Shown piece by piece: positions 35,616 through 44,612 of a DNA stretch of 63,265 nt. The notes under the pieces were generated by a model. That model was not told the origin of the DNA. It worked only from the letters and a program-made list of their open reading frames with translations, and made no database searches. Each line of letters opens with the position of its first letter. The stretch's first letter is position 1. Origin of the DNA: Marinobacterium jannaschii DSM 6295 (GTDB lineage Bacteria; Pseudomonadota; Gammaproteobacteria; Pseudomonadales; Balneatricaceae); NCBI RefSeq assembly GCF_000620085.1, contig NZ_JHVJ01000030.1:1-63265 (forward strand). Reading direction: 5' to 3'. A program made the position numbers and the translations under genes.

Positions 35616-36818
35616 TTAGACGCCGGGAGACCCGCCCGGCGGTGCTTCTGTCGGAGGCGACTCCGGCGTATCAACCTCCTGCAGGGCTCTGACGTTCTTC
35701 TCATCTGCTTCAACTATATAGCGCTGTAGCATCCCTTTTACGTGCCTGACCAGCCAGCGCTCCTGCTGTTTCCAGTTGAAGGCCGCCGCAGGCATACGGC
35801 GCTGGCGATAGTTCTCCTGATTGAGGTGACGTGCTTGACGCATGCGTTGTTCCGGCCCGCCTTCAAGATAGAACGCCTGCGGTCGGCTGCCATGATAGAG
35901 GTCCAGTGTCGTGCCTTTGATATCAGCCAGCAGGCTCATCAGATTGGGGGCTCCGGGGAATTCCGGCTGACGGGCATTCATCATCACCAGGCGAACGTCC
36001 TGGCTGGCCTGATGTTCCTGTACATATTTAGCGGCCCAGGTTGCGCCGGTACCCACTCCCAGCACAATAATCCGGTTGTGGCCGCGGCTGCGCATCATCT
36101 CGTAGGCGGCACCGGCATAACGCTGGATCACCGCATCATAAGGTTCGGCCGGCTCTTCCGGTTCGGCATCCGGTGATTCCTGAGCCGGAGCCGGGTCACC
36201 GGCGCTGCTGTTGTTGTCCGATTCGTTGCCCGCTCCTGTCTCGCTGGGAGAGGCTTCTGCGCTCTGATCGCTGCTGGTTTCGTCTTCTGTCGTGGCCGCA
36301 GCTTCATCACCGGCTTGATCTTCCGATGCCGGCTCTGTGGGCGGAGTCAGACTGACCAGTGTGGGCAGGGTTCGCTCCGGTACCGGCATCCGTGGCGGGC
36401 GGGGCATATAGAGCGCAAGGGTATACCAGCCCGCATCGGCAAGACCCTGTCGTAGCGGGTTGATCGCGGCGGGCCACTCAGGATGGGCATCCTGATCAGG
36501 AAACAGAATAACGCCACCCAGATGACGGCCTTTACCCTCAGCAAGGTAGAGTGACATCACCTGTTCTTTACCACTGTCGAGCCAGACAATTTCTGACCCC
36601 GGGCTGTGCAGGCGCACTAGGTCGGCGATAGTATTCTGGTCGGGGTTAGCGGGAATTCTGGGAGGCAGCGGCTCGACCGGCGCATCTGCCGCGTCTCCGG
36701 CCTGCTGAGCGCCGGACTCGGTGTCAGTGCTGGCCTCCGCTGGCGTTTCTTCGTCAGCGGCCAGTACGGGTTGGCCCAGGAGCAACAGCAGACTGAGCAG
36801 GCAGGTACGGAGTTTCAT
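35616..36818 (-). CDS. DUF3530 family secreted protein, alpha/beta hydrolase-like
   Basis: About 400 residues with a signal peptide from ATG 36818 (CLLSLLLLLGQPVLA). Two structured parts are separated by a very acidic Ser/Glu/Asp/Thr/Pro-rich linker of roughly 90 residues (about 180-270). The second half has VLGVGTGATWAAKYV, resembling the nucleophile elbow of alpha/beta hydrolases but with Gly-x-Gly-Thr-Gly, no Ser. The family is found mainly in Pseudomonas-like bacteria and has no firm function. The gene is convergent to djlA, 28 bases away, and divergent from rpe. Confidence 0.78.
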   Translation of the reverse strand: MKLRTCLLSLLLLLGQPVLAADEETPAEASTDTESGAQQAGDAADAPVEPLPPRIPANPDQNTIADLVRLHSPGSEIVWLDSGKEQVMSLYLAEGKGRHLGGVILFPDQDAHPEWPAAINPLRQGLADAGWYTLALYMPRPPRMPVPERTLPTLVSLTPPTEPASEDQAGDEAAATTEDETSSDQSAEASPSETGAGNESDNNSSAGDPAPAQESPDAEPEEPAEPYDAVIQRYAGAAYEMMRSRGHNRIIVLGVGTGATWAAKYVQEHQASQDVRLVMMNARQPEFPGAPNLMSLLADIKGTTLDLYHGSRPQAFYLEGGPEQRMRQARHLNQENYRQRRMPAAAFNWKQQERWLVRHVKGMLQRYIVEADEKNVRALQEVDTPESPPTEAPPGGSPGV

Positions 36819-36991
36819 CTGATCAATTATCAACAACCTTCGCGAACTCAGCAAGAAAGCATTTGCTGCCCCTATGTGCCGAAGCGCAGCCTCAGGTACA
36901 ATAGCCGCCATTAAAATCAGGCACGCGGAGCCTGAATACCCAATCTCCGGCGACAGGACGTCAGCCACTGATTCAATGACAAGAGAAGATC

Positions 36992-37666
36992 ATGTCCGAC
37001 TTCAAAATTGCTCCTTCGATTCTTTCTGCTAATTTTGCCCGTCTGGGAGAAGAGGTGGATAACGTGCTGGCGGCTGGTGCCGACTATGTCCATTTCGATG
37101 TGATGGATAACCATTACGTGCCTAACCTGACCATCGGGCCTATGGTGTGCAAGGCGCTGCGTAAGCACGGTATTACGGCTCCGATTGATGTGCACCTGAT
37201 GGTCAAGCCGGTTGATCGTATCATCGGTGACTTTATTGAAGCAGGTGCTTCTATTATCACCTTCCACCCGGAAGGTTCCGAACATATCGATCGCTCCTTG
37301 CAGATGATCCGGGACGGTGGCTGTAAGTCCGGTCTGGTGTTTAACCCGGCGACACCGCTGAGTCATCTGGAATATGTCATGGACAAGGTGGATATGGTGC
37401 TGCTGATGTCGGTGAACCCGGGCTTTGGCGGTCAGAAGTTTATTCCGGGCACGCTGGATAAACTGCGTCAGGCGCGCAAGATGATCGACGACAGCGGCTA
37501 CGATATTCGTCTGGAGATTGACGGCGGTGTGGGTATCCAGAATATCCGCGAAATCGCCGAAGCGGGTGCAGATACCTTTGTTGCCGGTTCCGCCATCTTC
37601 AATACCGAAGACTATAAAGCCACTATCGATGCCATGCGCGCTGAACTGGCACAGGCCGCTAAGTGA
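36992..37666 (+). CDS. rpe: Ribulose-phosphate 3-epimerase
   Basis: A 224-residue TIM-barrel enzyme that interconverts ribulose 5-phosphate and xylulose 5-phosphate. [15 protein letters not shown] at the N-terminus, [12 protein letters not shown] (metal-binding His and Asp), DVHLMV and [10 protein letters not shown] are all present. It is followed immediately by gph in the usual rpe-gph pair. Confidence 0.98.
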   Translation: MSDFKIAPSILSANFARLGEEVDNVLAAGADYVHFDVMDNHYVPNLTIGPMVCKALRKHGITAPIDVHLMVKPVDRIIGDFIEAGASIITFHPEGSEHIDRSLQMIRDGGCKSGLVFNPATPLSHLEYVMDKVDMVLLMSVNPGFGGQKFIPGTLDKLRQARKMIDDSGYDIRLEIDGGVGIQNIREIAEAGADTFVAGSAIFNTEDYKATIDAMRAELAQAAK

Positions 37667-38349
37667 TGATGCAGCGCCTGTTTAACGGTCGTGATCCGGC
37701 GCTGGTGCTGTTCGATCTGGACGGTACCCTGGTCGACAGTGTGCCGGACCTGGCCCGGGCGATCGATCGCATGTTACAGGCGCTGGGACAGGCGCCTGCC
37801 GGAATCGAGCGGGTCCGCCACTGGGTCGGTAATGGTGCCCAGGTGCTGGTTAAGCGGGCACTGGCCGGACAGCATGATGTGGGTGATATTGAGCTGCCGG
37901 CAGCACTGTTTGAGCGCGGTTATGCCCTGTTTCTGGACTACTACGGCGAAGCGACCGCGGATCAGAGTGAACTCTATCCCGGCGTTATCGAGTGTCTGGA
38001 TGGCCTGAAAGCACGCGGTATTACGATGGCGGTAGTGACCAATAAGCCGATCGCCTTTACCCGTACCATGTTGGACGGCTTTGGCCTGACGCCATACTTT
38101 GCGGTGGTATTGGGTGGCGACAGCCTGCCTACCCGCAAGCCTGATCCGCAGATGCTGCTGGCGGCGATGGCGGAATGCGGCGCTACAGCGGCGCAGTCGC
38201 TGATGGTGGGGGATTCGCTGAACGATGTCGGAGCTGGTCGCAATGCCGGTTGTGCCGTGGCCTGTGTGCCTTACGGCTACAATCATGGCCAGCCGATCGC
38301 GGACGCCAGGCCTGACCTGATTGTTGAGCGGCTCGATCAGTTACTCTGA
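37666..38349 (+). CDS. gph: Phosphoglycolate phosphatase
   Basis: A 227-residue HAD phosphatase that dephosphorylates 2-phosphoglycolate. FDLDGTLVDSVPDL holds the nucleophile Asp, VVTNKPIAFT is motif II and GDSLNDVGAGRNAG motif IV. Its first ATG overlaps the rpe stop (TGATG). The 3' end overlaps the convergent LysR gene by nine bases. The trp genes that often follow are absent, so the context has been rearranged. Confidence 0.96.
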   Translation: MMQRLFNGRDPALVLFDLDGTLVDSVPDLARAIDRMLQALGQAPAGIERVRHWVGNGAQVLVKRALAGQHDVGDIELPAALFERGYALFLDYYGEATADQSELYPGVIECLDGLKARGITMAVVTNKPIAFTRTMLDGFGLTPYFAVVLGGDSLPTRKPDPQMLLAAMAECGATAAQSLMVGDSLNDVGAGRNAGCAVACVPYGYNHGQPIADARPDLIVERLDQLL

Positions 38350-39255
38350 CTGCTCGATCTTAAACAGGGTTCGCCGGGCGCTGTTGGTAACTGCCAGCAC
38401 GCCGGGATGGCGGATCCTGCGCTCCAGTGAGATGGCATAGAAACGCTCCGGAATCGCCTCCACCCGTGCCAGCGTTTTAACGTTGTATTGCCGCTCGATC
38501 TGCGCTTCCAGTAGCGCCGGGCCGCAGAATATCCCCTTACCCGCCATACCGAAAGTGCCCAGCAGGGCATGATCGACACACTCCACCACGATCTCCGGAC
38601 TGAGTCCCTGACTGTCGAACCACTTGCGCAGGCTGGCACCGATAATGGTATCGCTGGTGGGCATCAGCATCGGTGCGCCCTCCAGCGAGCGGGGGAAGCC
38701 CGGTTGATAGCGCTCGACCAGCTCTGCACTGGCAAACAGCGACATCGGGCAGTCGCCCAGCAGGTGGTTATAGGCCTTGACGTTAAAGCCCGCATCCACC
38801 GGTCGGTCTGTCAGCACCATATCTACTTTATGCGCCGCCAGGTCGGCTAGCAGGGTTTCCATACTGCCCTCCCGACACTCCAGGTGTACCGCTTCATCCA
38901 GCTCCAGCGCCGGTTCCAGCAGGTGGTAGGAGATCAGTTTTGGCAGCACATCGGCGATGCCTACACTGAAGCGTCGCAGCGACTGGGCCGGGTTTTTCAG
39001 TTGTTCCTGCAACGCCTCACCCATAGAGAAGATCTGTTCGGCATAGGCCTGGGCATGACGTCCGGCATCGGTCAGTCTCAGGCCGCGGCCGGCGCGCTCG
39101 AACAACTCAACCCCCAGCTGATCCTCCAGCAACTTCAGCTGGCCTGAAATCGTCTGGGGTGTCAGGTTCAGAGTTTCACTGGCCTGGGCAATCGACCCGG
39201 CCTGGGCGACGGCAAGAAAATAGCGCAGGTGTTTGAAGTTGAGCTGGTGAAGCAT
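38341..39255 (-). CDS. LysR family regulator, NhaR-like
   Basis: A 304-residue LysR regulator. The N-terminus LNFKHLRYFLAVAQAGSIAQAS matches NhaR proteins, which activate the sodium/proton antiporter nhaA and envelope genes in enterobacteria. No nhaA is present here, so the target is open. It is convergent with gph and divergent from the small transcript candidate at 39329-39481, which makes that transcript a possible target. Confidence 0.88.
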   Translation of the reverse strand: MLHQLNFKHLRYFLAVAQAGSIAQASETLNLTPQTISGQLKLLEDQLGVELFERAGRGLRLTDAGRHAQAYAEQIFSMGEALQEQLKNPAQSLRRFSVGIADVLPKLISYHLLEPALELDEAVHLECREGSMETLLADLAAHKVDMVLTDRPVDAGFNVKAYNHLLGDCPMSLFASAELVERYQPGFPRSLEGAPMLMPTSDTIIGASLRKWFDSQGLSPEIVVECVDHALLGTFGMAGKGIFCGPALLEAQIERQYNVKTLARVEAIPERFYAISLERRIRHPGVLAVTNSARRTLFKIEQSE

Positions 39256-39316
39256 AGTTCGTAAAAATCTTATTAAATTTGCATTAAATACGAATTTTAT
39301 TGTTGGTTGGTGTGAC

Positions 39317-39322
39317 TATACT
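39317..39322 (+). promoter_or_regulatory. Possible -10 element of the small transcript
   Basis: TATACT, one base off the consensus TATAAT. The matching -35 region 17 bases upstream is weak, so an activator may be needed. Confidence 0.35.
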
Positions 39323-39328
39323 GAAAAC

Positions 39329-39481
39329 CAGTTGTAAGGGAACAGTTTATTTCACCCTCAATGAATAAACGGTTTCTTCTAAGGTCTCCCTCAAAAGACG
39401 GTCTTCTGCAAAGACTAAAAACTTAGCAGGCTCTAATCACAATGCTATTTGCCCGCCCCGACCTTGTCGGGGTTTTTTTTT
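39329..39481 (+). ncRNA. Candidate small RNA or short mRNA, about 150 nt
   Basis: Between the NhaR-like gene and the convergent MFS gene the plus strand carries a -10-like element, then hairpins with arms 39345-39351/39364-39370 and 39401-39405/39411-39415, and a strong terminator with nine T. The minus-strand side of the terminator has no T-run, so it serves a plus-strand transcript. A 21-codon frame (39361-39426) lies inside but has no good ribosome binding site, so a regulatory RNA or a leader peptide are both possible. Confidence 0.45.
39456..39481 (+). terminator. Strong intrinsic terminator
   Basis: CCCCGAC (39456-39462), three-base loop, GTCGGGG (39466-39472), then nine T. Points only to the plus strand. 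Confidence 0.9.
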
Positions 39482-39514
39482 GCCCGAAATTCGGCGGCAG
39501 GACTTTTAGCCGAG

Positions 39515-40900
39515 CTAACGCGGCCAGCGCAGGTGGTGTTCGTCAATACTGAACGGGTGGCTGTGGCGGACCGCTTCATGATCGTGCGGGTGGGAGTGAG
39601 GCTCCGGGCCTTCCCAGCCTTCGTGACTGTGCTGGTGGTGGTCATCGCCATGACTGTGCAGATGCTGGTGCCTGAGTGGATCATGGCTGTGCTCCAGAGT
39701 CAGTGAGTCAGTCGTGGGCCAGCTGCGCCAGGCGTAGCCGGTGGCCAGCAGGCTCAGCAGCGCCAGTAGCAGGAACAGGGACCCCAGTGAGAGGCTGCCC
39801 ACCAGACCCGCCAGTGGGTAGGCGATCAGCCAGCAGCCATGGGACAGGGCGAAGTTGGCGGCGAAGTAGGCATTGCGATCCTGCGGCTGGCAAGAGAGCC
39901 GGATCACCCGGCCGGTGGGAACCAGGATCAGCGCGTTGGTGATGCCGAGCAGGAACCAGAGCGTCAGCAGTGCGGGCCAGCTGTCGACCAGCAGGCCGCT
40001 GAACAGCGCCAGTGAGCTGATCAGTGCCCCACTGAGTAATACCGGACGGTCCCTGGTGACATTCAGCAGTGAGGGGATCAGCAATGCAGCCAGCATCGCA
40101 CCGCAGCCATAGGTTGCCATGGCAAAGGCGACGTCTGCTTCAGTCATGCCAAACTGCTCGCGCACGAAGACCACGGTGTTGACCAGCACCATCGCGCCGG
40201 CCAGCGAGACTACAAGGTGTAAGCCGAGCACCGCACGCAGGCGCGGCGTCTTCAGGTAGGCACGGCAGCCAAACAGGGTGTTGTAGAGAAAGCCCTGTTG
40301 TCGCTCCACCGGGCGGTTGCCCGGCAACTGCATCAGCAGAATCACGCAGGCAGCGATCAGGAAGGCCAGGCTGTTGAGGTTAAACAGGGTGCTGTAGTGG
40401 CTAAAGCCCAGTAGCAGCGCAGCCAGCAGCGGGCTGGCCAGATTCTCCAGCTCCATCGCCAGGCGGGAGAGGGAAAGGGCGCGGGTATATTCCTCGTCAT
40501 CCGGCAATATATCCGGCAACATCGCCTGAAACACCGGCGTATAGGCTGCGGCGCAGGCATTGAGGGCAAAGATTAACAGCAGCAGTTGCCACAGCTGGTC
40601 GACCCAGGGCAGCGGCAGCAGGATCAGGGCGCGAAGCAGGTTCAGGCTGCTCAGTAGTGGCCTGGCCGGACGGCCTTCGGTCAGGGCGCTGGCGATCGGT
40701 GCCACCAGCAGGTAGGCCACCATCTTGATCGTCAGGGCGAGTCCCAGTACCAGACCGGCAGAGTCAGGATTCATTTCATAGGCCAGCAGTGCCAGGGCGA
40801 TGCTGGTCAGGCCGGTGCCCAGCAGTGAGATCAGTTGTGAGGCAAACAGGCCGCTGAAGCGGCGGTTAGCCAGCGGCGACAGCAGGGCGGGCATTTTCAC
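39515..40900 (-). CDS. MFS transporter with His-rich C-terminal tail
   Basis: About 461 residues with roughly twelve membrane helices of the EntS-like MFS type. The C-terminal 60 residues are hydrophilic and hold 18 His, in repeated HSH, HDH and HHQH clusters, typical of metal-binding tails of nickel, cobalt or zinc transporters. I chose GTG 40900 because AGGAG lies seven bases ahead; the ATG two codons later is an alternative. It overlaps cbiO by 35 bases and is last of the cobalamin-riboswitch operon. Direction of transport is not determined by the sequence; I infer a cobalt or nickel carrier. Confidence 0.85.
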   Translation of the reverse strand: MKMPALLSPLANRRFSGLFASQLISLLGTGLTSIALALLAYEMNPDSAGLVLGLALTIKMVAYLLVAPIASALTEGRPARPLLSSLNLLRALILLPLPWVDQLWQLLLLIFALNACAAAYTPVFQAMLPDILPDDEEYTRALSLSRLAMELENLASPLLAALLLGFSHYSTLFNLNSLAFLIAACVILLMQLPGNRPVERQQGFLYNTLFGCRAYLKTPRLRAVLGLHLVVSLAGAMVLVNTVVFVREQFGMTEADVAFAMATYGCGAMLAALLIPSLLNVTRDRPVLLSGALISSLALFSGLLVDSWPALLTLWFLLGITNALILVPTGRVIRLSCQPQDRNAYFAANFALSHGCWLIAYPLAGLVGSLSLGSLFLLLALLSLLATGYAWRSWPTTDSLTLEHSHDPLRHQHLHSHGDDHHQHSHEGWEGPEPHSHPHDHEAVRHSHPFSIDEHHLRWPR

Positions 40901-41561
40901 AGGATCTCTCCTCCAGCAGTTTACCCGCTTCCAACCGGATATGGCGGTTACAGATCTGGCTGAGGAAGTCAGGCTCATGCGAGATGATAATCATCGCCTG
41001 GGGCAAGGTTTGCAGGGTATCGATCAGGCGCTGGCGGGCCTTCTGGTCGAGGGCATTGGAGGGCTCGTCCAGCAGCAGGACCTCCGGCTCCATCGCCAGT
41101 ACCGCCGCCAGTGTCACCATCCGCTTTTCGCCGCCAGAGAGCTGGTGGGTGATGCGCTCTTCAAAGCCGGACATGCCCAGCCGGGTTAAAGTGTCACGGG
41201 CGATCTGCATCGCCTGTTCACGGCTCTTGCCCAGGTTAAGCGGTCCGAAAGCAACATCTTCCAGTACCGTGGGACAGAACAGCTGATCGTCCGGGTCCTG
41301 AAACAACAGGCCGATGCGGGCGCGCATCGGCACGAAGTCACTTTCCTGTTCGCAGCACTGGCCAAAGGCGATCACCTCGCCCTGTTGCTTTTTCAGCAGG
41401 CCGGTCAGGAGATGGAACAGGGTGGTCTTGCCGGCCCCGTTATCGCCGGTCAGGGCGATCTTTTCCCCTCGCTGTAACCGGAAGTTGGCTTGGTCGAGCA
41501 CCTTGCCGCGACGGGGGTAGGCGTAGCTGAGGTTTTTCAGTTCGATCAGGGGGCTTTGCAT
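40866..41561 (-). CDS. cbiO: Cobalt ECF transporter ATPase
   Basis: A 231-residue ABC ATPase. Walker A GDNGAGKTT, Q-loop FQDPDDQLFCPTV (the ECF/Cbi-type form), signature LSGGEKRMVTLAAVLA and Walker B VLLLDEPSNALD. I chose ATG 41561, four bases past the cbiQ stop; the frame also opens further upstream inside cbiQ. With CbiQ it powers uptake through CbiM. Confidence 0.93.
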   Translation of the reverse strand: MQSPLIELKNLSYAYPRRGKVLDQANFRLQRGEKIALTGDNGAGKTTLFHLLTGLLKKQQGEVIAFGQCCEQESDFVPMRARIGLLFQDPDDQLFCPTVLEDVAFGPLNLGKSREQAMQIARDTLTRLGMSGFEERITHQLSGGEKRMVTLAAVLAMEPEVLLLDEPSNALDQKARQRLIDTLQTLPQAMIIISHEPDFLSQICNRHIRLEAGKLLEERSCENARPAVAAG

Positions 41562-41565
41562 CAGG

Positions 41566-42375
41566 TTATCCACCATTGGAGAGCAGGAGCGGGCTGTTGA
41601 GTTCCAGTCCGGCAATAATCGCCAGAATCGCTGTCGCCAGCAAACAGCAGAAGCTGTCCTGCCTGCGCCAGTGAATCTCATCCAGCAGGTAGAGCTGGCC
41701 CTTAAAGCCGCGGCACTTCATTGCCATCATTATGCGTTCTGAGCGCTCCAGCGAGCGTACCAGCAACATCCCGAACAGGTAGCCGAAGGTGCGCCAGGTA
41801 TGCAGGTCGCTGCGGGCGACAAAGCTGCGGGCGCGCATCGCCATACGCATGCGTTTGTACTCGCGGTTGATTACGTCCAGGTAGCGTACGGTAAACAGCA
41901 TCAGGTGCACCAGCTTCTCGGGAACCTTCAGCCGGGCCAGCGCGTGTCCCAGGGTGCTGGCATCCATGGTGCCGACCAGCGTCAGCAACATCAGGATCAC
42001 CGCATTGGCCTTGAGGATAATCACCAGGGCCTGGTGCAGGCCCTGCCAGCTGGCACTCAGGCCTGCCAGTGTCAGAAAGCTGTCGCCGGGTACGCTGAAG
42101 GGGAGCAGGATCAGCAGGAAGATCATAAACAGGTCCATCGCCAGCACCCGGCGCAGGGTGCGTTTGCGATCGACCCGGGCGATCATCGCGGTAACCAGCG
42201 AGACCAGCAGGGCAGAGATCAGTGCCGGATAGTGCTGGCAGCTGACCACCAGCAGCGCAAACAGAAACGTCAGTACCGCTCGCAGGCGGGGGTCCAGCCG
42301 GTCTATCGCACTGCTGGGGTGTTTCAGTTGCTGGCCCTTCCAGCTGACGGTACTGTGTTCGAGAAACTTAGGCAC
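41566..42375 (-). CDS. cbiQ: Cobalt ECF transporter transmembrane protein
   Basis: A 269-residue inner-membrane T component with about five helices and the CbiQ-type cytoplasmic motifs around RMRMAMRARSF and RSLERSERIMMAMKCRGF, the coupling helices that touch the ATPase. It starts at GTG three bases past the previous stop. Part of the K-M-L-Q-O operon. Confidence 0.92.
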   Translation of the reverse strand: MPKFLEHSTVSWKGQQLKHPSSAIDRLDPRLRAVLTFLFALLVVSCQHYPALISALLVSLVTAMIARVDRKRTLRRVLAMDLFMIFLLILLPFSVPGDSFLTLAGLSASWQGLHQALVIILKANAVILMLLTLVGTMDASTLGHALARLKVPEKLVHLMLFTVRYLDVINREYKRMRMAMRARSFVARSDLHTWRTFGYLFGMLLVRSLERSERIMMAMKCRGFKGQLYLLDEIHWRRQDSFCCLLATAILAIIAGLELNSPLLLSNGG

Positions 42376-42378
42376 TGC

Positions 42379-42996
42379 TTAATTCCGCTGTTGTGAGGCA
42401 ATGGTCAGCTTCTTCTCCTTCTGCCGTGTTGCCACCCAGGCACCGACGCCGAAAAGGCCGAAGATATAGCCAATGCCGCCTAGTATATCCTGAAACTGAC
42501 GTTTCTCTTTCAGTGCGCTGATCTCTTTGCGCAGTGGCTTGATCTGACGCGCCACCGCCTGGCGGATCTCTTCGCTTAAACCCGCTGCTGCAATCCCGGA
42601 AGCGGCACCCGCCTGCACTGCTGCAGTGATTGCCGCTTTATCAGCTGTCATGCCGCTGGAGCCGGGCAGGCCCGATAGCTCGTCGGCAGGCAGCATGAAG
42701 TCGGCGATATGCCCGGCACTGAGATCGGCGAAGAAGTGATGATCGGCCGCGACCTCAGCCTGCCAGCTGAAGAACCCCTCGTCGTCGATCACGGCCTCGC
42801 CGACCTTCTGACCTCCAACCGATACCTGAACCAGGGTGCCTGCCTTGGCCATATCGCCGTTGGAGAAGCCGATCTCGCCCTCAATCAAGTGACCGTTGCC
42901 GTAGGCGGATGCCAGTACCTTGTGCGCCAGTGCATTAGCGGACAGCAGGCTGCTGGCAATAATCAGGCAGCCGACAAGCTGTTGTGGTCTGCTCAT
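42379..42996 (-). CDS. cbiL: Auxiliary membrane component of cobalt/nickel ECF transporter (CbiL/NikL)
   Basis: A 205-residue protein with a signal peptide (cleavage near NALA), a beta-rich domain that resembles carboxypeptidase-like modules (HKVLASAYGNGHLIEGEI...), a helical region and one C-terminal membrane helix (LGGIGYIFGLFGVGAWVA). This is the layout of the L component that, with a DUF4198 K protein, replaces CbiN/NikN in KMLQO-type transporters. The start overlaps the cbiM end. Confidence 0.8.
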   Translation of the reverse strand: MSRPQQLVGCLIIASSLLSANALAHKVLASAYGNGHLIEGEIGFSNGDMAKAGTLVQVSVGGQKVGEAVIDDEGFFSWQAEVAADHHFFADLSAGHIADFMLPADELSGLPGSSGMTADKAAITAAVQAGAASGIAAAGLSEEIRQAVARQIKPLRKEISALKEKRQFQDILGGIGYIFGLFGVGAWVATRQKEKKLTIASQQRN

Positions 42997-43607
42997 GCCC
43001 GGTCTCCGCTAACGCCGAGGATCTCCGGTTTTACTTTGCTCAGCAGCAACACGGTGGCGCCGGTGAGGAAGCCTTCCAGCAGCATTACCGGGATATGGGA
43101 GGCAAATGCCAGCTTGGCTGCGGTGATAAAGCCTTCGCCGGACAGCGCCAGGGAGGCGCCAACCAGCAATGCGGTAAAGGCGATCGCCAGGGCACCGGCG
43201 GCCGCACCCCATAATGCAGCGACCTTAGGATTGAGATGGCGCACGCCGTGGCCGCATATCAGATAGACCAACAACGCGGGCAGGGCGATATTAAAGGTGT
43301 TGACCCCCAGCACCAGCAGGCCGCCGAAGCCGAAGAACACCGCCTGTAGCAGCAGGGCGATCAGCAGGGCCGGGAAAGCCGCCCAGCCCAGCGCAATACC
43401 GATCAGGCCATTCAGTATCAGGTGGACACTGGAGAAACCGACCGGCACATGCACCAGCGAGGCGATAAAGAATACCGCACTGAGGATGCCTGTCTGGGGC
43501 AAGCGATCCATATCCATCTTTTTCAGCCCAATAGCCACACCTGCAGCACTCAGCAGCGCGCCGGCGATAACCACTTCATTGGCGAGGGCGCCATCAACAA
43601 TATGCAT
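42993..43607 (-). CDS. cbiM: Cobalt ECF transporter substrate-specific component
   Basis: A 204-residue S component with about six to seven helices. The N-terminus MHIVDGALANEV carries His2, which with the N-terminal amine and later residues coordinates the metal in CbiM/NikM. FSSVHLILNGLIGIALG and INTFNIALP-like motifs are conserved. Cobalt rather than nickel specificity is inferred from the cobalamin riboswitch, not from the protein itself. Confidence 0.93.
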   Translation of the reverse strand: MHIVDGALANEVVIAGALLSAAGVAIGLKKMDMDRLPQTGILSAVFFIASLVHVPVGFSSVHLILNGLIGIALGWAAFPALLIALLLQAVFFGFGGLLVLGVNTFNIALPALLVYLICGHGVRHLNPKVAALWGAAAGALAIAFTALLVGASLALSGEGFITAAKLAFASHIPVMLLEGFLTGATVLLLSKVKPEILGVSGDRA

Positions 43608-43622
43608 AGTGGGGTCCTGATA

Positions 43623-44420
43623 TCAGGGGGTCAGGGATTTGGCTTCGATCCAGAGTACCGCATCCTGAGATAGCTCTTTACCCTTATGTTCCTTGTCCGG
43701 ACCGACACCCAGTGCGGCAAAGCCCCAGATCCCGGCGACGGGAACGCCAAAGGTGAAGGTGCCGTTGGCATCGGCACGGATACTCAGGGTTTCATAGAGG
43801 CCGCTGGGATAGTTGTAGGTTGCTTTATCGTCGAAGCGATTAGCCTGCATATCCGGCTTATAGTTGATCAGCTCCACCTCGATTTCGGCAAAGGGAACCG
43901 GCTTGCCTTCACTCTTTACTACCCCGGAGAAGGTACCACCTGCGTAGACAGCATAAGGTGCCTGCAGCGGCACAATCTCAGCCTTCAGGCCCAGCTCATT
44001 TTCCCAGTCAGTCGGCAGGCCGCCGACATTAATAATGGTCTTGGTGATCTGCTGGATATAGGCGTCTTCTGATACTTCCAGGTAAGGTTCAGGGGTCAGC
44101 AGGTAAACATAGTCGCCCATACCGCGAAGCTTGGCCAGGGCCTGCCAGGCCGCGGCCTGTTCTTCACCACCGGACCAGCCGATCGGCTCCAGCTTGCTGC
44201 TCAGGTCCTTCTCTTTACCTTTATGGATCAGTTTCAGTGACTGTGGCCTGGCCATATCCATCACGCCGCCGTTGCTGCCAGGATGGGCAAATGGCATTTT
44301 CAGGGTCAGGCTTTTGCCTCTCTCCAGCGCCAGTTCGGGGGTGTAGATCAGCTGGAAATGGGCCTGAGCTGACAAGCTGCTCAGCGCCAGTATAGCGCCT
44401 GCTAGTAGTGCTTTTTTCAA
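43623..44420 (-). CDS. cbiK: DUF4198 periplasmic metal-transport protein (CbiK/NikK type)
   Basis: A 265-residue periplasmic protein with signal peptide ending SAQA at residue 20, so the mature protein begins with His. The DUF4198 pattern includes HFQLIYTPE, LTLKMPFAHPGSNGG, PLQAPYAVYAGGTFSG and FTFGVPVAGIWGFAALG. Proteins of this kind precede nikM/cbiM in KMLQO operons and may deliver metal. The symbol follows the NikK naming and should not be confused with the chelatase CbiK. Confidence 0.85.
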   Translation of the reverse strand: MKKALLAGAILALSSLSAQAHFQLIYTPELALERGKSLTLKMPFAHPGSNGGVMDMARPQSLKLIHKGKEKDLSSKLEPIGWSGGEEQAAAWQALAKLRGMGDYVYLLTPEPYLEVSEDAYIQQITKTIINVGGLPTDWENELGLKAEIVPLQAPYAVYAGGTFSGVVKSEGKPVPFAEIEVELINYKPDMQANRFDDKATYNYPSGLYETLSIRADANGTFTFGVPVAGIWGFAALGVGPDKEHKGKELSQDAVLWIEAKSLTP

Positions 44421-44612
44421 GGGAACCTCTCAAACATTAGAAATTGAGAAGGAGGACACAGGGCAGGGGTAGATCTGGAGATCAGATACGACAAGCCGCA
44501 CCGGGCCAGCAAGCCTGATGCCGAAAAGCGGATTCTAAATTACCCTCGCCGGTAAAGCCCTCCGCTTTACCAATACGAACCGCAAGGAACGGAAGTTCCT
44601 TTTCACGGTGTT

